This document shows, in pieces, positions 44,336 through 54,959 of a stretch of DNA of 64,000 bases. Position 1 is the stretch's first letter. Every line of letters begins with the position of its first letter. The notes under the pieces were generated by a model. It did no database searches, had not been told where the DNA came from, and saw nothing but the letters and a program-made list of their open reading frames with translations. Source of the DNA: Athripsodes cinereus (Eukaryota > Arthropoda > Insecta > Trichoptera > Leptoceridae); NCBI GenBank assembly GCA_947579605.1, contig OX388324.1, positions 21,397,746-21,461,745 on the forward strand, read 5' to 3'. Made by a program: the position numbers and the translations under genes.

Positions 44336-44919
44336 TTTTATATTTTAAGAAAATGAACATTAATAATAATTATAATCCGTTTAATTATAAATCATAAGAT
44401 ATTATTACTTGTATTTAGTCGCCCACATAAAAAAAAAATTATTCAAGACTCCTTAAGTTGTTAGGTTGTTAAGGCGCTGATGGCTTTCTTAAAGGAAAAT
44501 GAAATGAAATACATAAATATACCAGTCCGTTTTTATATCTATTCATACGTCCTCAATAGACAAGATTGAGAAAAATCATGAACAAGTTACCTCATACACG
44601 AAGAGACTATATTAAAAAAAAACGCGCTACCACTACCACGAGATTGGTATGTACGTGTTTATTACTATATCCACTTCGCGCCTCGTACGATTAAGATCAT
44701 GACAAGAATAAGATCTTATTTAGATTGTGTCAAGAGTAACCCTGCTGGTCTACATGATGTAGTTACCATTTGATCCTCGGGCAACATCATAGATGTCCGA
44801 GGATCCTTTCCCATATCCATGTATAGGTAATATATTTACGTAGAGACTTCGAAACATTGAAATTTAATATGAAGAGACCTTAAATATGTAAACATACCTA
44901 TACAAATATGTAAACATAC
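44336..44919. other. AT-rich DNA with a small hairpin
   Basis: GATCCTCGG at 44772 and CCGAGGATC near 44802 are perfect complements around a ~20-nt loop containing CAACATCATAGATGT. Nothing else is recognised. Confidence 0.5.
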
Positions 44920-45482
44920 CAGTGGCGGGACTAGAATTTTGATATTGGGCATGCGGTTTGTGTGCAGTACATAGAATTTATTATATAATACGGTAGAAAC
45001 CAAGTGTTAGACAAAACCTACATTATTTTTCATTCACACTTATCCAGAGAGTTTGGATGACTCTCTTTTACAATATACCGTTTAAATTACATCAACATTT
45101 GAACAAGATAAATATCATAGAATGAAAAAGATGACTCAAGATGCAAAGAGGTAGAAAAGGGGTAAGAACTATTTTTGGGGGTCATACTAATGTATTTATG
45201 GTAATCATTGGACTGAAGTTTTGCAAAGATTTGAGAACGTTTGGTGAAAGATTGAAATCAATGTCAATTTGCTTTATAGGTAGGTACATTAGAGGTCACA
45301 TAACTTTGTGTATGTTAGCTATTGACCCGATGTTTGTAAAAGATTTGTCATCGTTTGGCTTAAGATTTAAATTAATGTAAACTTACTTCGTAGTTTTTGA
45401 ATATTTTGTTTCGGAAATTATAGATTTAGTCCTTAGGCATGCGTTGCTTTTTTGCAACTCATGTATGGAAGGCACGCCACTG
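44920..45482. mobile_element. MITE-like DNA element with CAGTGGCG ends
   Basis: Begins CAGTGGCGGGAC and ends GGCACGCCACTG. CAGTGGCG/CGCCACTG are exact inverted termini, of a kind often seen in hAT-type non-autonomous elements. I see no clear 8-bp target duplication. The interior carries a ~120-bp tandem duplication (ATTGGACTGAAGTTTTGCAA... and ATTGACCCGATGTTTGTAAA...), which gives a chance 79-codon frame. Confidence 0.6.
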
Positions 45483-46464
45483 AATGTGTGAGTATGTTTC
45501 CCTGTTATGACATGTTGTTATTGTTTATAGTTAGTTGCTTATTTCTTCCCTAAATATTAATCTTTCATAACATTACATAAAATCTATGTAGGTTTATACT
45601 ATAATATTATAGTTTCTAAAGTTATGTATATTTATACATAAACATACGTACTAATGTATTTTATATATTATTATGTTTACATGACCCGCATAAATTCCTG
45701 CTGAATATATAACCTGGTATGCTTTGATTAGATGTACATAATTAAATTATTATTCATAGAATATTTCTAGGGCTGTATGAAGGTATGTGAAAGGAGAATA
45801 ACCTGTTTATTTCTTTCGTAAGTAAGCAGAGACATATTATTTCAAATAAAACATAATACGCGGAGAAAACGAAATAAAAATAATAATTATTTGTTGAAAA
45901 AATAAGCAACAAACTACGTTTGGTGTTCAATTATGTAGGCATACATATTGTTAGAAATATAATGTTGTTTCGTTATTTGGACATTCCTAGCACGTCCCTA
46001 CACGGGGTGCCTGAGTCATTCAACCTCAATAGTACAAAATTGTAAGTAGTGATGCTAAGAAACAAATTATTTATTCAATCGATAACTGTAGGTTTAATTT
46101 TTATCCATACTCGAGTAAAGTTATAATCGATCATCTCGAGTGAATATTTATTTTCGTGTAGCGAACTTTTGTAAACTATCTTTTTTTGTAAATAAATTAC
46201 AGTTATAGAGATTGTCTGAAATTTGAGATTCTCGTATGTCCATGTTTACTAATATTTTTTTTTTGTCAATTATACACAAATTTCTTCGTCATCCTTTTAC
46301 CAACCGTTTGCTCCATATTTTCTGCAAATATAAAGATATTTTTGAGCATTTTGTTTTTCTCATATTTCTGTCATCCTCATTTTACATGTTTTATTTCTTA
46401 ACATATCAAAGATTGTTTCAAATAAACATTTAATCAGCATTTGTTCTATTATTTAACAATATTT
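45483..46464. other. AT-rich DNA, nothing recognised
   Basis: CCTACACGGGGTGCCTGAG near 46000 may be an old repeat fragment. No gene is seen. Confidence 0.4.
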
Positions 46465-46650
46465 TTCTTCTTAAAGTGCCATATCAGGTTCCCCCGAAGT
46501 CGGCTATCACCCTGGCGTAGGCTTCTCTGTCCTGTGCTAGCCGGAACAACTCTTCCACCCTCTGGATTCCGGTCCACTCTGTGATGTTCCCATACTACGG
46601 CTACCCTGAAGTTTTTCCTTCATAATGAGTTGGAGCAAACCATATTTTTC
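46465..46650 (-). pseudogene. LINE C-terminal fragment (NITEWTG...LFRLAQDRE)
   Basis: The minus strand reads NITEWTGIQRVEELFRLAQD, then REAYARVIADFGGT before a stop and AAGAAGAAAAAT. The same protein end occurs at 52430-52680 on the plus strand (NIREWTGMRTVDDLFRAAQD). It is the extreme C-terminus of a non-LTR retrotransposon common in arthropods; I do not assign the clade. Confidence 0.75.
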
Positions 46651-47074
46651 ATTTCAGAATATGTGCCCCAAATATGCTTATAAATTCACGACATCAAAAT
46701 AAACGAGTGTTAAAAAAAATCGATTATTAACTTTCGATTATTCCAGTCACTAGATTAGTCGGCAGTTATTCAAGTTAAGTGAGTAACCCATTCGGTTAGT
46801 GAGTACCCATCTACTGAGTAATGAGTAGTGACTGTATTAAGAATGATTGACAAGGAGGAGGTGAGGAGAGTTCCGCATCCTTCCTGGCTACACCTCAGGG
46901 AGACCATTTAAAGCCGCTTCTAATATACCTACCCACTTGTGCTTGTAGCAATAACTAAGTGGGTGTATTGTTATTTTCTTAAGCGTGACTTACTTAATAA
47001 AATATTATATTGTATTATTGCCTGATACTTCTTACGTACTTTCAAAGGTAATATTAATATTTTTACTATACCTA
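46651..47074. other. AT-rich DNA with short repeats
   Basis: AGTGAGTA words repeat at 46780-46830 and ACCCACTT...AAGTGGGT form a small hairpin at 46931-46966. Nothing else. Confidence 0.4.
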
Positions 47075-47475
47075 CTATACTATACCCTCACGCCATGTCC
47101 CAGGAGGGGTAGACAGAGAGAACGGAACGCCATATAGATCTATCCTTACATACTTCTTTCGCTTCCTCTACATTCATCCAGTTTCTCATACATGCACGCC
47201 GATTTTGGATTAAGAATTTGGTCCACGTGATCAAACCACGTGGTTCTTGGACGTCCGCGCTTCCTCACACCCCTTCTTTCAGATAAATACATCCTCTTCG
47301 TAATCCTTTCATCTTGCATTCGCTCAACATGTCCAAACCATTTCAACTTGTTTACACGCATTCTGTCCACAACACTCCTCTCACATCCGCTCATTCTCCT
47401 GATATCCTCATTTTTCACTCTATCTTGCAACGTTTTACCAACCATTCTTCTCAGTGAACGCATCTCCACAGCATA
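47075..47475 (-). pseudogene. RTE-like LINE C-terminal fragment
   Basis: The 107-codon frame (47469-47146) reads MRSLRRMVGKTLQDRVKNED, IRRMSGCERSVVDRMRVNKL, KWFGHVERMQDERITKRMYL and SERRGVRKRGRPRTTWFDHV. RMSGC, KWFGHVERM and GRPRTTW are the recurrent C-terminal motifs of this LINE. The last residues are frameshifted, and the 3' end reads ACTATACCCTCACGCCATGT on the plus strand. About 43 kb separates it from the RT core remnants of any other family here, so it is a 5'-truncated insertion. Confidence 0.85.
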
Positions 47476-47539
47476 TTATGTACATAAAGATACCTATATA
47501 TACTATAAGTACGGCATTGATATTGCACATGCATACAAA

Positions 47540-47850
47540 ATGTAGATGTATATAGCGTGAGTACCGTGGGCCTGGATGTAAATTGTATTGGCTTCGAGTG
47601 CCTGTGTATTAATGTTTGTATTGATATGTTAGTTCTTTTATTTGCTTATTATATACTTTTAATTTTAACTGGGTCTTAAATACAGATTATATCTGTTGAA
47701 ATGTTTTCAGTGGAATACTTAAATGATTTAATGTGAAACTAGAGTAAGTTTTGAAGGTGTATAAAAATTGTTGTAGAATGATTTAACATTGTAAAAGGCG
47801 AAAGCCGTTTATTATATGAATAAATAAATAAATAAATAAATAAATATATT
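47540..47850 (+). repeat. LINE 3' UTR with (AATA)n tail
   Basis: ACATTGTAAAAGGCGAAAGC and CGTTTATTATATG precede AATAAATAAATAAATAAATA. Related ends, reversed, lie at 50290-50345 (AAACGGCTGAAACAGCC) and 57125-57185 (GACGGCTAATTAGCC). All share GGC(T/G)...AGCC(G) before the A-rich tail, a possible 3' stem recognised by the LINE's RT. Confidence 0.65.
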
Positions 47851-48450
47851 TTTATCAATATTGTAAATATACACATTCTTGATCACAACCAACTTGTATT
47901 ATTGAATTACATTAATTGGGGTTGACTGTTGATTTTAGCGTTGACTGGAAGACGTTGCTCAGTAACAAGTCCGCTCTTTGTCCAGATTTTTTTAATCATC
48001 ATTTTGTGCATTTTTTGTATATTTATTTTGAATTTGGCTAATAAAGATTTATTTATTTATATTTATTATATATTATGTAGAAACGTATTTTAAGTTCAAG
48101 AAAGGGTATAGTATTTATTCTTCATCACTTTTAAATGAAAATATATGTTCTCAAAATATTCAATGATCGTTTCTTTAGATGAATTACAACTTATTTCTGT
48201 AAATTTGAACAAAAACTGACCACAATAAGCTTGAGACATTTAAAGAACAATCATTAGTATTCTTGTATACATTTGAGATTTTAAACTATGCCGCATTTTT
48301 TACGATTACTGAAAGACAGGAATACATTGTCTTTAGACAATATATTAGTATTTTATCATTATCGCGGAGAATATTTTATCATGATTATTGTATGTAACAC
48401 AGTCTGTTGTGTTAAAAACTGGATTTCACTTGCTCAGAAGTGTGGATGTC
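47851..48450. other. AT-rich DNA, nothing recognised
   Basis: GCTCAGAAGTGTGGATGTC at 48434 resembles part of the R4/Dong-like tail. The rest is featureless. Confidence 0.4.
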
Positions 48451-48589
48451 AATCAAATTAAGTTTTTAAACTACTATAGATGACTCGTACACATTGAATT
48501 AGCTCAGAAAAATGGACATTAATATTTTTGCCTAGTCTGAGGATCGAACCCACGACTCCTCGCTTGCAAGGCGAGTGTGTTAACCACTA
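48451..48589 (-). repeat. tRNA-derived SINE, left arm of a palindrome
   Basis: Exact reverse complement of 48756-48894 over 139 bp, as far as I can compare by eye. Contains the minus-strand B box GGTTCGATCC and the Ala-like anticodon arm CTCGC CTTGCAA GCGAG. Confidence 0.9.
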
Positions 48590-48755
48590 AAAGAAAGGGT
48601 TTAAAGAGTACTCTTAACCAGCCTTGTGTCGATTCGTAAGCATCGAGACTCTGTATCATGCTATCCTTAAGGAAGTTCACATTGATGTATCTACCCCGTA
48701 CACACGGTATATATAATATACCTAACTAGTATGTACCTAATTCATTAGGTTGGAC

Positions 48756-48894
48756 TAGTGGTTAACACACTCGCCTTGCAAGCGAGGAGTCGTGGGTTCG
48801 ATCCTCAGACTAGGCAAAAATATTAATGTCCATTTTTCTGAGCTAATTCAATGTGTACGAGTCATCTATAGTAGTTTAAAAACTTAATTTGATT
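48756..48894 (+). repeat. tRNA-Ala-like SINE, right arm of a palindrome
   Basis: A box TAGTGGTTAAC, anticodon arm CTCGC-CTTGCAA-GCGAG with loop anticodon TGC (Ala), and B box GGGTTCGATCC are intact. A ~75-bp body follows (AGACTAGGCAAAAATATTAA, GAGCTAATTCAATGTG). The acceptor stem does not close, so this is a SINE head, not a tRNA gene. A 166-bp unrelated spacer separates the arms. Confidence 0.9.
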
Positions 48895-49009
48895 GAATAT
48901 TTTATCATTTAACGGCGCGGAGATGAAAACCACTAGACACATAATGTTTTTTTTTTAAGATAAACAGTTGTGAGTCTGCAAGATACCTTCTTTTTGGGAA
49001 AAAAATACA

Positions 49010-49110
49010 CTTATTTATGTATTTATTTATTTCATCTCGTAAACGACAAAACCTTTAACAATATAGATCAACAGACATTAGTTAAAAAAATTACAGATAT
49101 AATAGACACA
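49010..49110 (-). repeat. LINE 3' end, A-rich tail reversed
   Basis: TTATTTATGTATTTATTTAT is followed by TCTCGTAAACGACAAAACC, the pattern of a reversed LINE 3' end. Short and not assigned to a family. Confidence 0.4.
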
Positions 49111-49997
49111 GACTGCGCAGACAAAATAAAATAAATATATAATGATAAAAACAAATAGTAATAGGTATAAACTTATTTTGAGCAAAAACACTGCAATTTT
49201 CCAACATTTGTTGTAACCAATTCAATTCTTTAACAAAGTGCAACTATTCAGTAGGATATGATGAAGATGAAGATTATTCATATTAAGATGAAGAGTAAAA
49301 AAATGATTCAGAATACGAGTGATAGTTTTGTTACAGTTTCTCTGTTTACCATGCAAGAGATGTTGCATGATGCTGTTTACATAAGTATGTATGTAATATG
49401 TAGGTATGTGTAGAGGATTATATTTCAACTGAGTAAAGGGTTTATACTCAAAAACACCCTAGTGTCAAAATTGATTAATGCGATGAAAATTCGACATGAC
49501 TGAAATGGGATGAAAGTTGTACATAACTACCTATGTATATAATTATACGTAATATAGATATATGTAATATTATACAAGGAGGTTGTTTGAAAAGGACACG
49601 TGGTAAAAGTTTGTGATAGGATATTTTATTTTGTATTAAATTATATTACATGTACACATTTCTCACGTCCAAAAAGTTTTATAAATAAACTTTTGTTGAC
49701 ATGTTGAAAGTGAAAACTTCCATAAGTAGATCTGTTATAAGCGATACCAAAACTAACCAAATTATTAAATACTCAAATAACAGTTAATTTTGTCAACCAA
49801 CAGTGACTTTGTTAGAAATGAATTGGCTTTCAGAAGGTTTCGTTCTCAACGTCAATATTTATGCTAGCCGATATGCGGCCAATAAAGTCAGTGTGGATGT
49901 ACTTAAAAACGTGTCAATGTAATTTATTTAATTTTATAATGGTATTAAAATTACATTTATTATAATAAATTTACTCTTCTCTAGTCACTATTTATTT
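49111..49997. other. AT-rich DNA, nothing recognised
   Basis: GTATGTATGTAATATGTAGG simple-repeat texture near 49390. No gene. Confidence 0.4.
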
Positions 49998-50235
49998 TAT
50001 CATCATAGCAAGTCCCACAAGTGGGGTAGCCAATAGATCAGCCGCATGTAACAAATATGTGAGCCGTCTTCTATGTTCCAACAAAAATGTTAGGACATTT
50101 AGGATGGTTGTCAAACCTCATTGCCGAATATTAGGTACCTATAAAATGTTAACTTTTCAATCATCTGCCTTTTAACAAGTCACTTGAAAACTTACACACA
50201 TCTCCGGGTGCTCCACAGAAAGATTCTCATTATAT
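49998..50235 (-). repeat. RTE-tailed SINE-like repeat, near full length
   Basis: TCATCATAGCAAGTCCCACA, GTGGGGTAGCCAATAGATCA, ACATTTAGGATGG, CATCTGCCTTTTAACAAG and CACTCGAAAACTT-type words are in family order, ending GGTGCTCCACAG. One of the more complete copies. Confidence 0.75.
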
Positions 50236-50289
50236 AGTTAGTCAGATAGAAAAATGGTATAAATATTGGATCCTTTTCCATAAAAATGA

Positions 50290-50879
50290 TATTATTTATT
50301 TATTTATACAATAAACGGCTGAAACAGCCTTTACAAAACATAATAACAAAAAGAAAACAGTCAAGTGAAAAATGTAAATCATATAAGGAGAACAATATAA
50401 AACTTAGATACTAGCAAATTTTTTCAAATATATATAAGCACTACGGTTCTAACCAAAAGTATATAAGAATTTATACAAGTATAATATAATATTAATAATC
50501 AGAAAAATATACACAGTAGTCAGCTAAGCATAGGTAGGTATACACAGACGACCTAGCCCAGCATAGAATATGCAACAATAATAACATTATCGTTCAGTAT
50601 GAGCAGTACACACAGTACCCATCAGCAATGCCTATCTAAGTATCTATAGGTAGGTATAAGCCCGCCTTAGCTGTGCATTATCAAAATATGTAGCATGGTT
50701 TGACAACCATCGCCACCAGAGCAAAGCGTAGCAGGCCCAAACAATGCAAACAGGTACACCATGCCCACATCACTCAAGTATAATGTACACATTAAATTTG
50801 TGAAAAAAACTTATTGTCATACAAGGAGATTATGAAATAAAAATGCATAGGTATACCTACTAACAGAAATGAATGTGAA
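50290..50879. other. LINE 3' end (reversed) then unassigned DNA
   Basis: 50290-50345 is a reversed LINE 3' end (TTATTTATTTATACAATAAA, CGGCTGAAACAGCC). 50346-50879 is AT-rich with no recognised content. Confidence 0.5.
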
Positions 50880-51115
50880 TAAGCTACGGAAGTCTGAGAG
50901 ATGGAAAGATTGAAAGAGAACAGAGTGATGAATATAATATGTATAAGGCAGAAAGAAAGGGTGCTTCGAGGTGAGCTGTCAAAAGATTGAATCGCTAGAT
51001 CATATTGTGGATCAGATCCTATTACAGGATGGATACGTGATGAGAACATTATCTACTGAACAGGAAAATAGCATAAATGAGGAATTCTACGAAAGAAACT
51101 GTAGAAAAATATATA
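50880..51115 (+). pseudogene. RTE-like LINE fragment, heavily decayed
   Basis: Across frameshifts the plus strand reads ERMERLKENRVMNIIC, AERKGASR, then (HI)VDQILLQDGYVMRTLSTEQ. It aligns to GHVERM...LSERRGVR...HVDQILKDGRVLS. It belongs with the 9385-9545 copy. The minus-strand 85-codon frame over it is a shadow. Confidence 0.6.
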
Positions 51116-51234
51116 TGTGGTAGCGAAAAATAAGAGTCGGCGGAGCTAAATTTTTTTGTGCCAACTGCGCAAGAAAAATGACATATGATGAGATGTGTTT
51201 TATATTAAAGGTGGTAATGTATTAAATATGTTTG
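51116..51234. other. Short unassigned segment
   Basis: Contains AAGAGTCGGCGGAGCTAAAT and CCAACTGCGCAAG, slightly GC-richer. Not recognised. Confidence 0.4.
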
Positions 51235-51460
51235 AAAAAATAAAACAGGTGTTTTATTCTACTAAAGATTATATTTTGTGAGAGAGACGTCTTTCGTCTT
51301 ATGAGGACATTGTCATTGTCAAATGATTGACAATGTCCTCATAAGACGAAAGACGTCTCTCTCACAAAATATAATCTTTAGTAGAATAAAACACCTGTTT
51401 TATTTTTTCGATATGGAATTCTACTACCTTAACACCGACACAGTGAATAAATATGTTTGA
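51235..51460 (+). repeat. Family E hairpin repeat with hammerhead-like module and mini-ORF
   Basis: Perfect 81-bp arms (51235-51315 and 51328-51408) around a 12-nt loop. The right arm carries TTGACAA (51327), a GTC...GAC stem II, GAAA (51348-51351), palindrome AGACGTCT and C (51359), giving a CTC cleavage-like triplet. An ATG at 51413 starts MEFYYLNTDTVNKYV. The core differs from CTGATGA at three positions, and helix I is not obvious, so catalysis is doubtful. The perfect arms suggest recent formation. Confidence 0.8.
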
Positions 51461-51851
51461 ATTATATATGTATCTAGACTTAAAACATGTAAATAATTAA
51501 GAAACAAAAGAGGCTTTCCTCGCATTTAAAATATCCTCTTAATCAGAGACAATATAAAACACTTTCTGTATATAACATGTAAGTAAGTTAGTATCTATGT
51601 AAGTCGGAACATTAATCTTTTAATATTCAGAGGCTTTACCACAAAACACGATTCGCAAAGCTGCTGAATGAATTATTAATAATGAAGCATTATTCATTAT
51701 GAGAAAATGTAAGAGAAAAATACAGAAGAAACTATATCATGGAAAGAAATTCACGGTTGATAAAGACAAAGTTCCGAATTAAAAAAAAATACGAGAAAAT
51801 TACTGTAAGATTTCAAAAATAGTTTTAAGACAAAACTTGTAATGAAGTTTT
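51461..51851. other. AT-rich DNA, nothing recognised
   Basis: Nothing supported on either strand. Confidence 0.4.
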
Positions 51852-52245
51852 TTACTGCTATACTATACTATACCATCACGCCGTGTCCCAGGTGGGGTAG
51901 GTAGAGAGAACGGAACGCCATGTCGCTCTATCCTGACATACTTCTTTCGCTTCCTCTACATTCATCCAGTTTCTCATACATGCACGCCGATTCCTCTTAC
52001 TTAACACGCGACCGTCCTTGAGAATTTGATCCACGTGGTTAAGCCACGTAGTTCTTGGACGTCCGCGCTTTCTCACACCCTCTCTTTCAGATAAATACAC
52101 CCTCTTCGTCAATCTTACACCATCCATTCGTTCCACATGACCAAACCATCTCAATTGTTTTACACGCATTCTATCAACAACACTCCTCTTGCATCCACTC
52201 ATTCTTCTAATATCCTCATTTCTTACTCTATCACGCAATGCTTCT
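51852..52245 (-). pseudogene. RTE-like LINE C-terminus, best copy, with (TATAG)n tail
   Basis: The 120-codon frame (52238-51876) reads MRDRVRNEDIRRMSGCKRSV, LRWFGHVERMDGVRLTKRVY, REGVRKRGRPRTTWLNHVDQ, ILKDGRVLSKRNRRACMRNW and EVCQDRATWRSVLSTYPTWD-TA before the stop. The motifs RMSGC, WFGHVERM and RGRPRTTW match the C-terminal tail of RTE-type and similar arthropod LINEs. The 3' UTR is only a few bases (GTGATGGTATAG) followed by a TATAG microsatellite (TACTATACTATACC on the plus strand). No lesion is seen in this part, so the copy is young. RT and endonuclease domains are absent (5' truncation). Confidence 0.88.
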
Positions 52246-52324
52246 CTGCAGTTTTTTTACATTGATTTATTATTTTAATTATGAGTTCATTAAAACTAGA
52301 ATGCTCTTAAAGTGAACATAATTA

Positions 52325-52700
52325 ATCGATTGCAAGCATTCGAAATGTGGATACACCGAAACATGCTTCGTATACCATGAACCGAAAAGGTCAGTAACAT
52401 CGAAGTACTTAGGAGAGTTGGAGCCAAAAGAGAGTCGTTGTCAATTGTCAAAGTGAGGAAGGTCTCTTATTATTTGGGTCATGTGCTGCGTAGAGAGAAG
52501 TACTGTCTCCTCCGACTTATATTGGAGGGCAAAATAGAGGGAAGACGGGGAGTTGGCAGATAGTAGATGTCCTGGCAGCGCAACATTAGAGAGTGGACTG
52601 GAATGAGGACGGTGGATGACCTGTTCAGAGCAGCACAGGACAGAGAGGTTTTCGTCGGAGTGATTGCCAACGTCGGGACCTGACAGGAAGAAGAAGAAAA
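52325..52700 (+). pseudogene. LINE C-terminal region (GHVLRRE...NIREWTG)
   Basis: LQAFEMWIHRNMLRIP, a stop, EVLRRVGAKRESLSIVKVRK, VSYYLGHVLRREKYCLLRLI, LEGKIEGRRGVGR, two stops, then MSWQRNIREWTGMRTVDDLF, RAAQDREVFVGVIANVGT and a stop, then GGAAGAAGAAGAAAAC. The order F(E)MW, LRIPWT-like, EVLRRV, LGHVLRR, W-x-x-NIR matches a LINE C-terminal region common in arthropod genomes. Three stops mark it as dead. The same end is at 46465-46650. Confidence 0.8.
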
Positions 52701-53319
52701 CTAGAATATTATGAGAGTATACGTAAATATATGGGAGTAGGTACCTACATTAAAAAAGGATTTTGGTAAATAAACCCATTTTAAGTTTGATTTTAGTCAT
52801 AAAAATATAGGAGTAAAATTAGTGACATTAAATTTGAAATGATAGTCATAAATAGGCTCTTGACAATAATGTGAATCCATTATTCTTGTAAGTATGAAAA
52901 TATAATATTATTATTAGTTTAATCTTTATTTATTCACCTGCAACTGATGTCAGGTTACTAAAATATCGCCATAAAAGTGTGGATGTCCTAGTTTTACTAC
53001 CGTGAGCCGGGTCATAAAAATACTGACACCATAAAAACAAGTCATGATTTGAATACAATATTAAAATATTTTATGCGGACCTGCATTGGCGGAATGAAGC
53101 TTGAACTAAGAAACGCTTAGAAGACAAAATTATATTTTTCAATCATTAAAAAGTCTAAAGAATTTTTGTACATCCCCTGAAGTCCCTAGGAATTACTAGG
53201 CCTCCTTCTCTGTTCTGTAAGTTTTTGAGTGTGCTGTAAAACTATGTAAATATTCGTAAAATATCACGTTTGAAGACATTTAACATTGTCAATTTAATGA
53301 AATTGGAAACAAAATGTTG
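52701..53319. other. AT-rich DNA, nothing recognised
   Basis: GCCATAAAAGTGTGGATGTC at 52971 resembles the R4/Dong-like tail in one word only. Otherwise featureless. Confidence 0.4.
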
Positions 53320-53455
53320 ATTTTTTTATTGAGGGAGAGAAATATTTTGTCTTCCAAGGCATTGTCATTCGACGTAGAGATAAACATTTGTTTTTTTTTT
53401 ATTTCATCAAAGAACTCTACTACCTTAACACCGAAACATTGAATCTTCAGTTTCA
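53320..53455 (+). repeat. Family E repeat, degenerate, mini-ORF frame kept
   Basis: TTTATTGAGGGAGAGAAATA, TCTTCCAAGGCATTGTCATT and then (K)ELYYLNTETLN at 53409-53444, aligned with MEFYYLNTDTVN. The hammerhead core is not recognisable, yet the peptide frame is intact apart from the lost ATG. Confidence 0.55.
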
Positions 53456-53489
53456 GGTTGTATAATTATCTTCAATGAGATACCACGCA

Positions 53490-53590
53490 TGTTGAATCTC
53501 TTTACTTTTATTGCCACGGAAAGGACGATAACCATGTAAATTACAAGTAATTAATCCGCTGATTACTCCACTTGTGGGATTTTAGATGTC
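53490..53590 (+). repeat. RTE-tailed SINE-like repeat, partial
   Basis: ATGTTGAATCTCTTTACTTT, CCACGGAAAGGACGATAACC and CGCTGATTACTCCACTTGTG match the family on the plus strand. The very end is lost. Confidence 0.6.
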
Positions 53591-54214
53591 ATAAATATGC
53601 TTCCACTTTTACTAGAGTTAACTTTATGAAATAATTAATGAATTTGATTTTTGGATTCTTATACATATTTTGATTAATCTGTTTGACTACAATTCAGTAC
53701 ATAGAATAATGTCAAATATTGCGCTCGAGAATGAGAGGACATCTATTGAAACCTTGGTCACGCGTACATTTTTTTTTACAAGTATTATCCAAGTTTTTGA
53801 TTTCAAACATTTGTCATCGTGTTACGAAATTGCCACAACGTCACCGTCGAATAAATTATATTGTATAAAATTTAAATAACTTTTTTGCAAAATTGAATGT
53901 TTGATCTTTTCTGCTCTCAATGCTAGAAGTATTTTTTGAATATAAATTTATTATTTTGTTGTTGTGTTGGTATCACCACGCAGGCTTTATAAGTTATGTT
54001 TATTTATCGCATAGTTATTAATGCATGTCATTCATAAAACAAAATTCAGATTTATATCACTACACGTGCCTGTACTCTAAAATAAATATTTTAACTAACT
54101 GAACTTTAATATAAAATATAAACTTAATGCACGATATTCCAGGCAAACTTTTTAATTGGGCTGTTAAAGATAGGTGTTGGTAAAATAATACGAATAAGAT
54201 ATTTACCATATTCA
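53591..54214. other. AT-rich DNA, nothing recognised
   Basis: Only short chance frames (for example 69 codons at 53670). Confidence 0.4.
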
Positions 54215-54330
54215 ATTCAGCAATGAGATATGCCACACATTCTGAATGCCTTAACATTTATTGACATGAAGAGAATCTCATTTGAGGGAGATGTCGTGAT
54301 GATGTAGATTGATATCTACATGCCATGAAA
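54215..54330 (+). repeat. RTE-tailed SINE-like repeat, fragment
   Basis: TTCAGCAATGAGATATGCC, CACATTCTGAATGCCTTAAC and GACATGAAGAGAATC match the middle of the family. Confidence 0.55.
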
Positions 54331-54959
54331 ATGAATTCTTTATTAGTGAATTTCAATCTAATGTGCATAGGTACGTATACCAAAACGGTAGTAAAAAAAA
54401 ATAAAAAAGCAGATCTCACTGAATATACGATTTTTAAAGCCAAACCTAGGGAAAATATAAAAAAATAGGTTCGTGAATGCGAATAAAAAAACTAAAAAGT
54501 ATAAATAAATAAACCAAATAAAATATATGACTATCATTGTTATAAAATGAAAAAAGTGACTCAATTAGCGTTGAATTGCTGTGAAGGATGCTTGGAATTT
54601 TGCAAGCATTTGTATTCTCAGTTATGTGAAAGGGATTATTTTTATATTTTTTAAGAGTTCTTAGAACCGAAAATCTTTCATTCACCCAATTGAACTCATG
54701 AAAACGATATAGATTCAATTGCCATATCCCTTAACCACTTGAAATATTAATAAACTTGTATTTGATTTGTGCTATATTTTTAGCTTATAAATTAAATTAC
54801 TTTGAAACCTGAAATGCTCTGACTACAATGCAAAATTAATTTGAAATTATTTTACTTTAATCTATTTTATTTTTTTCTCGGCTGTTTGTTATAATACTAG
54901 TTTTTGCAATTTTTATATGATTGTTGTTAAAATGTCAAAGGCTAACGATAAATAAATAA
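54331..54959. other. AT-rich DNA, nothing recognised
   Basis: Several overlapping F/Y/K-rich minus frames (54258-54718) are shadows of AT-rich sequence. Confidence 0.4.

Noticed and set aside
45141..45380. 79-codon frame with an internal duplication
   Set aside because: The repetition comes from a DNA-level tandem duplication inside a MITE.
48757..48817. Possible tRNA-Ala(TGC) gene
   Set aside because: The anticodon arm and B box are intact, but the acceptor stem does not close, no CCA/terminator context is seen and it occurs as an inverted SINE pair.
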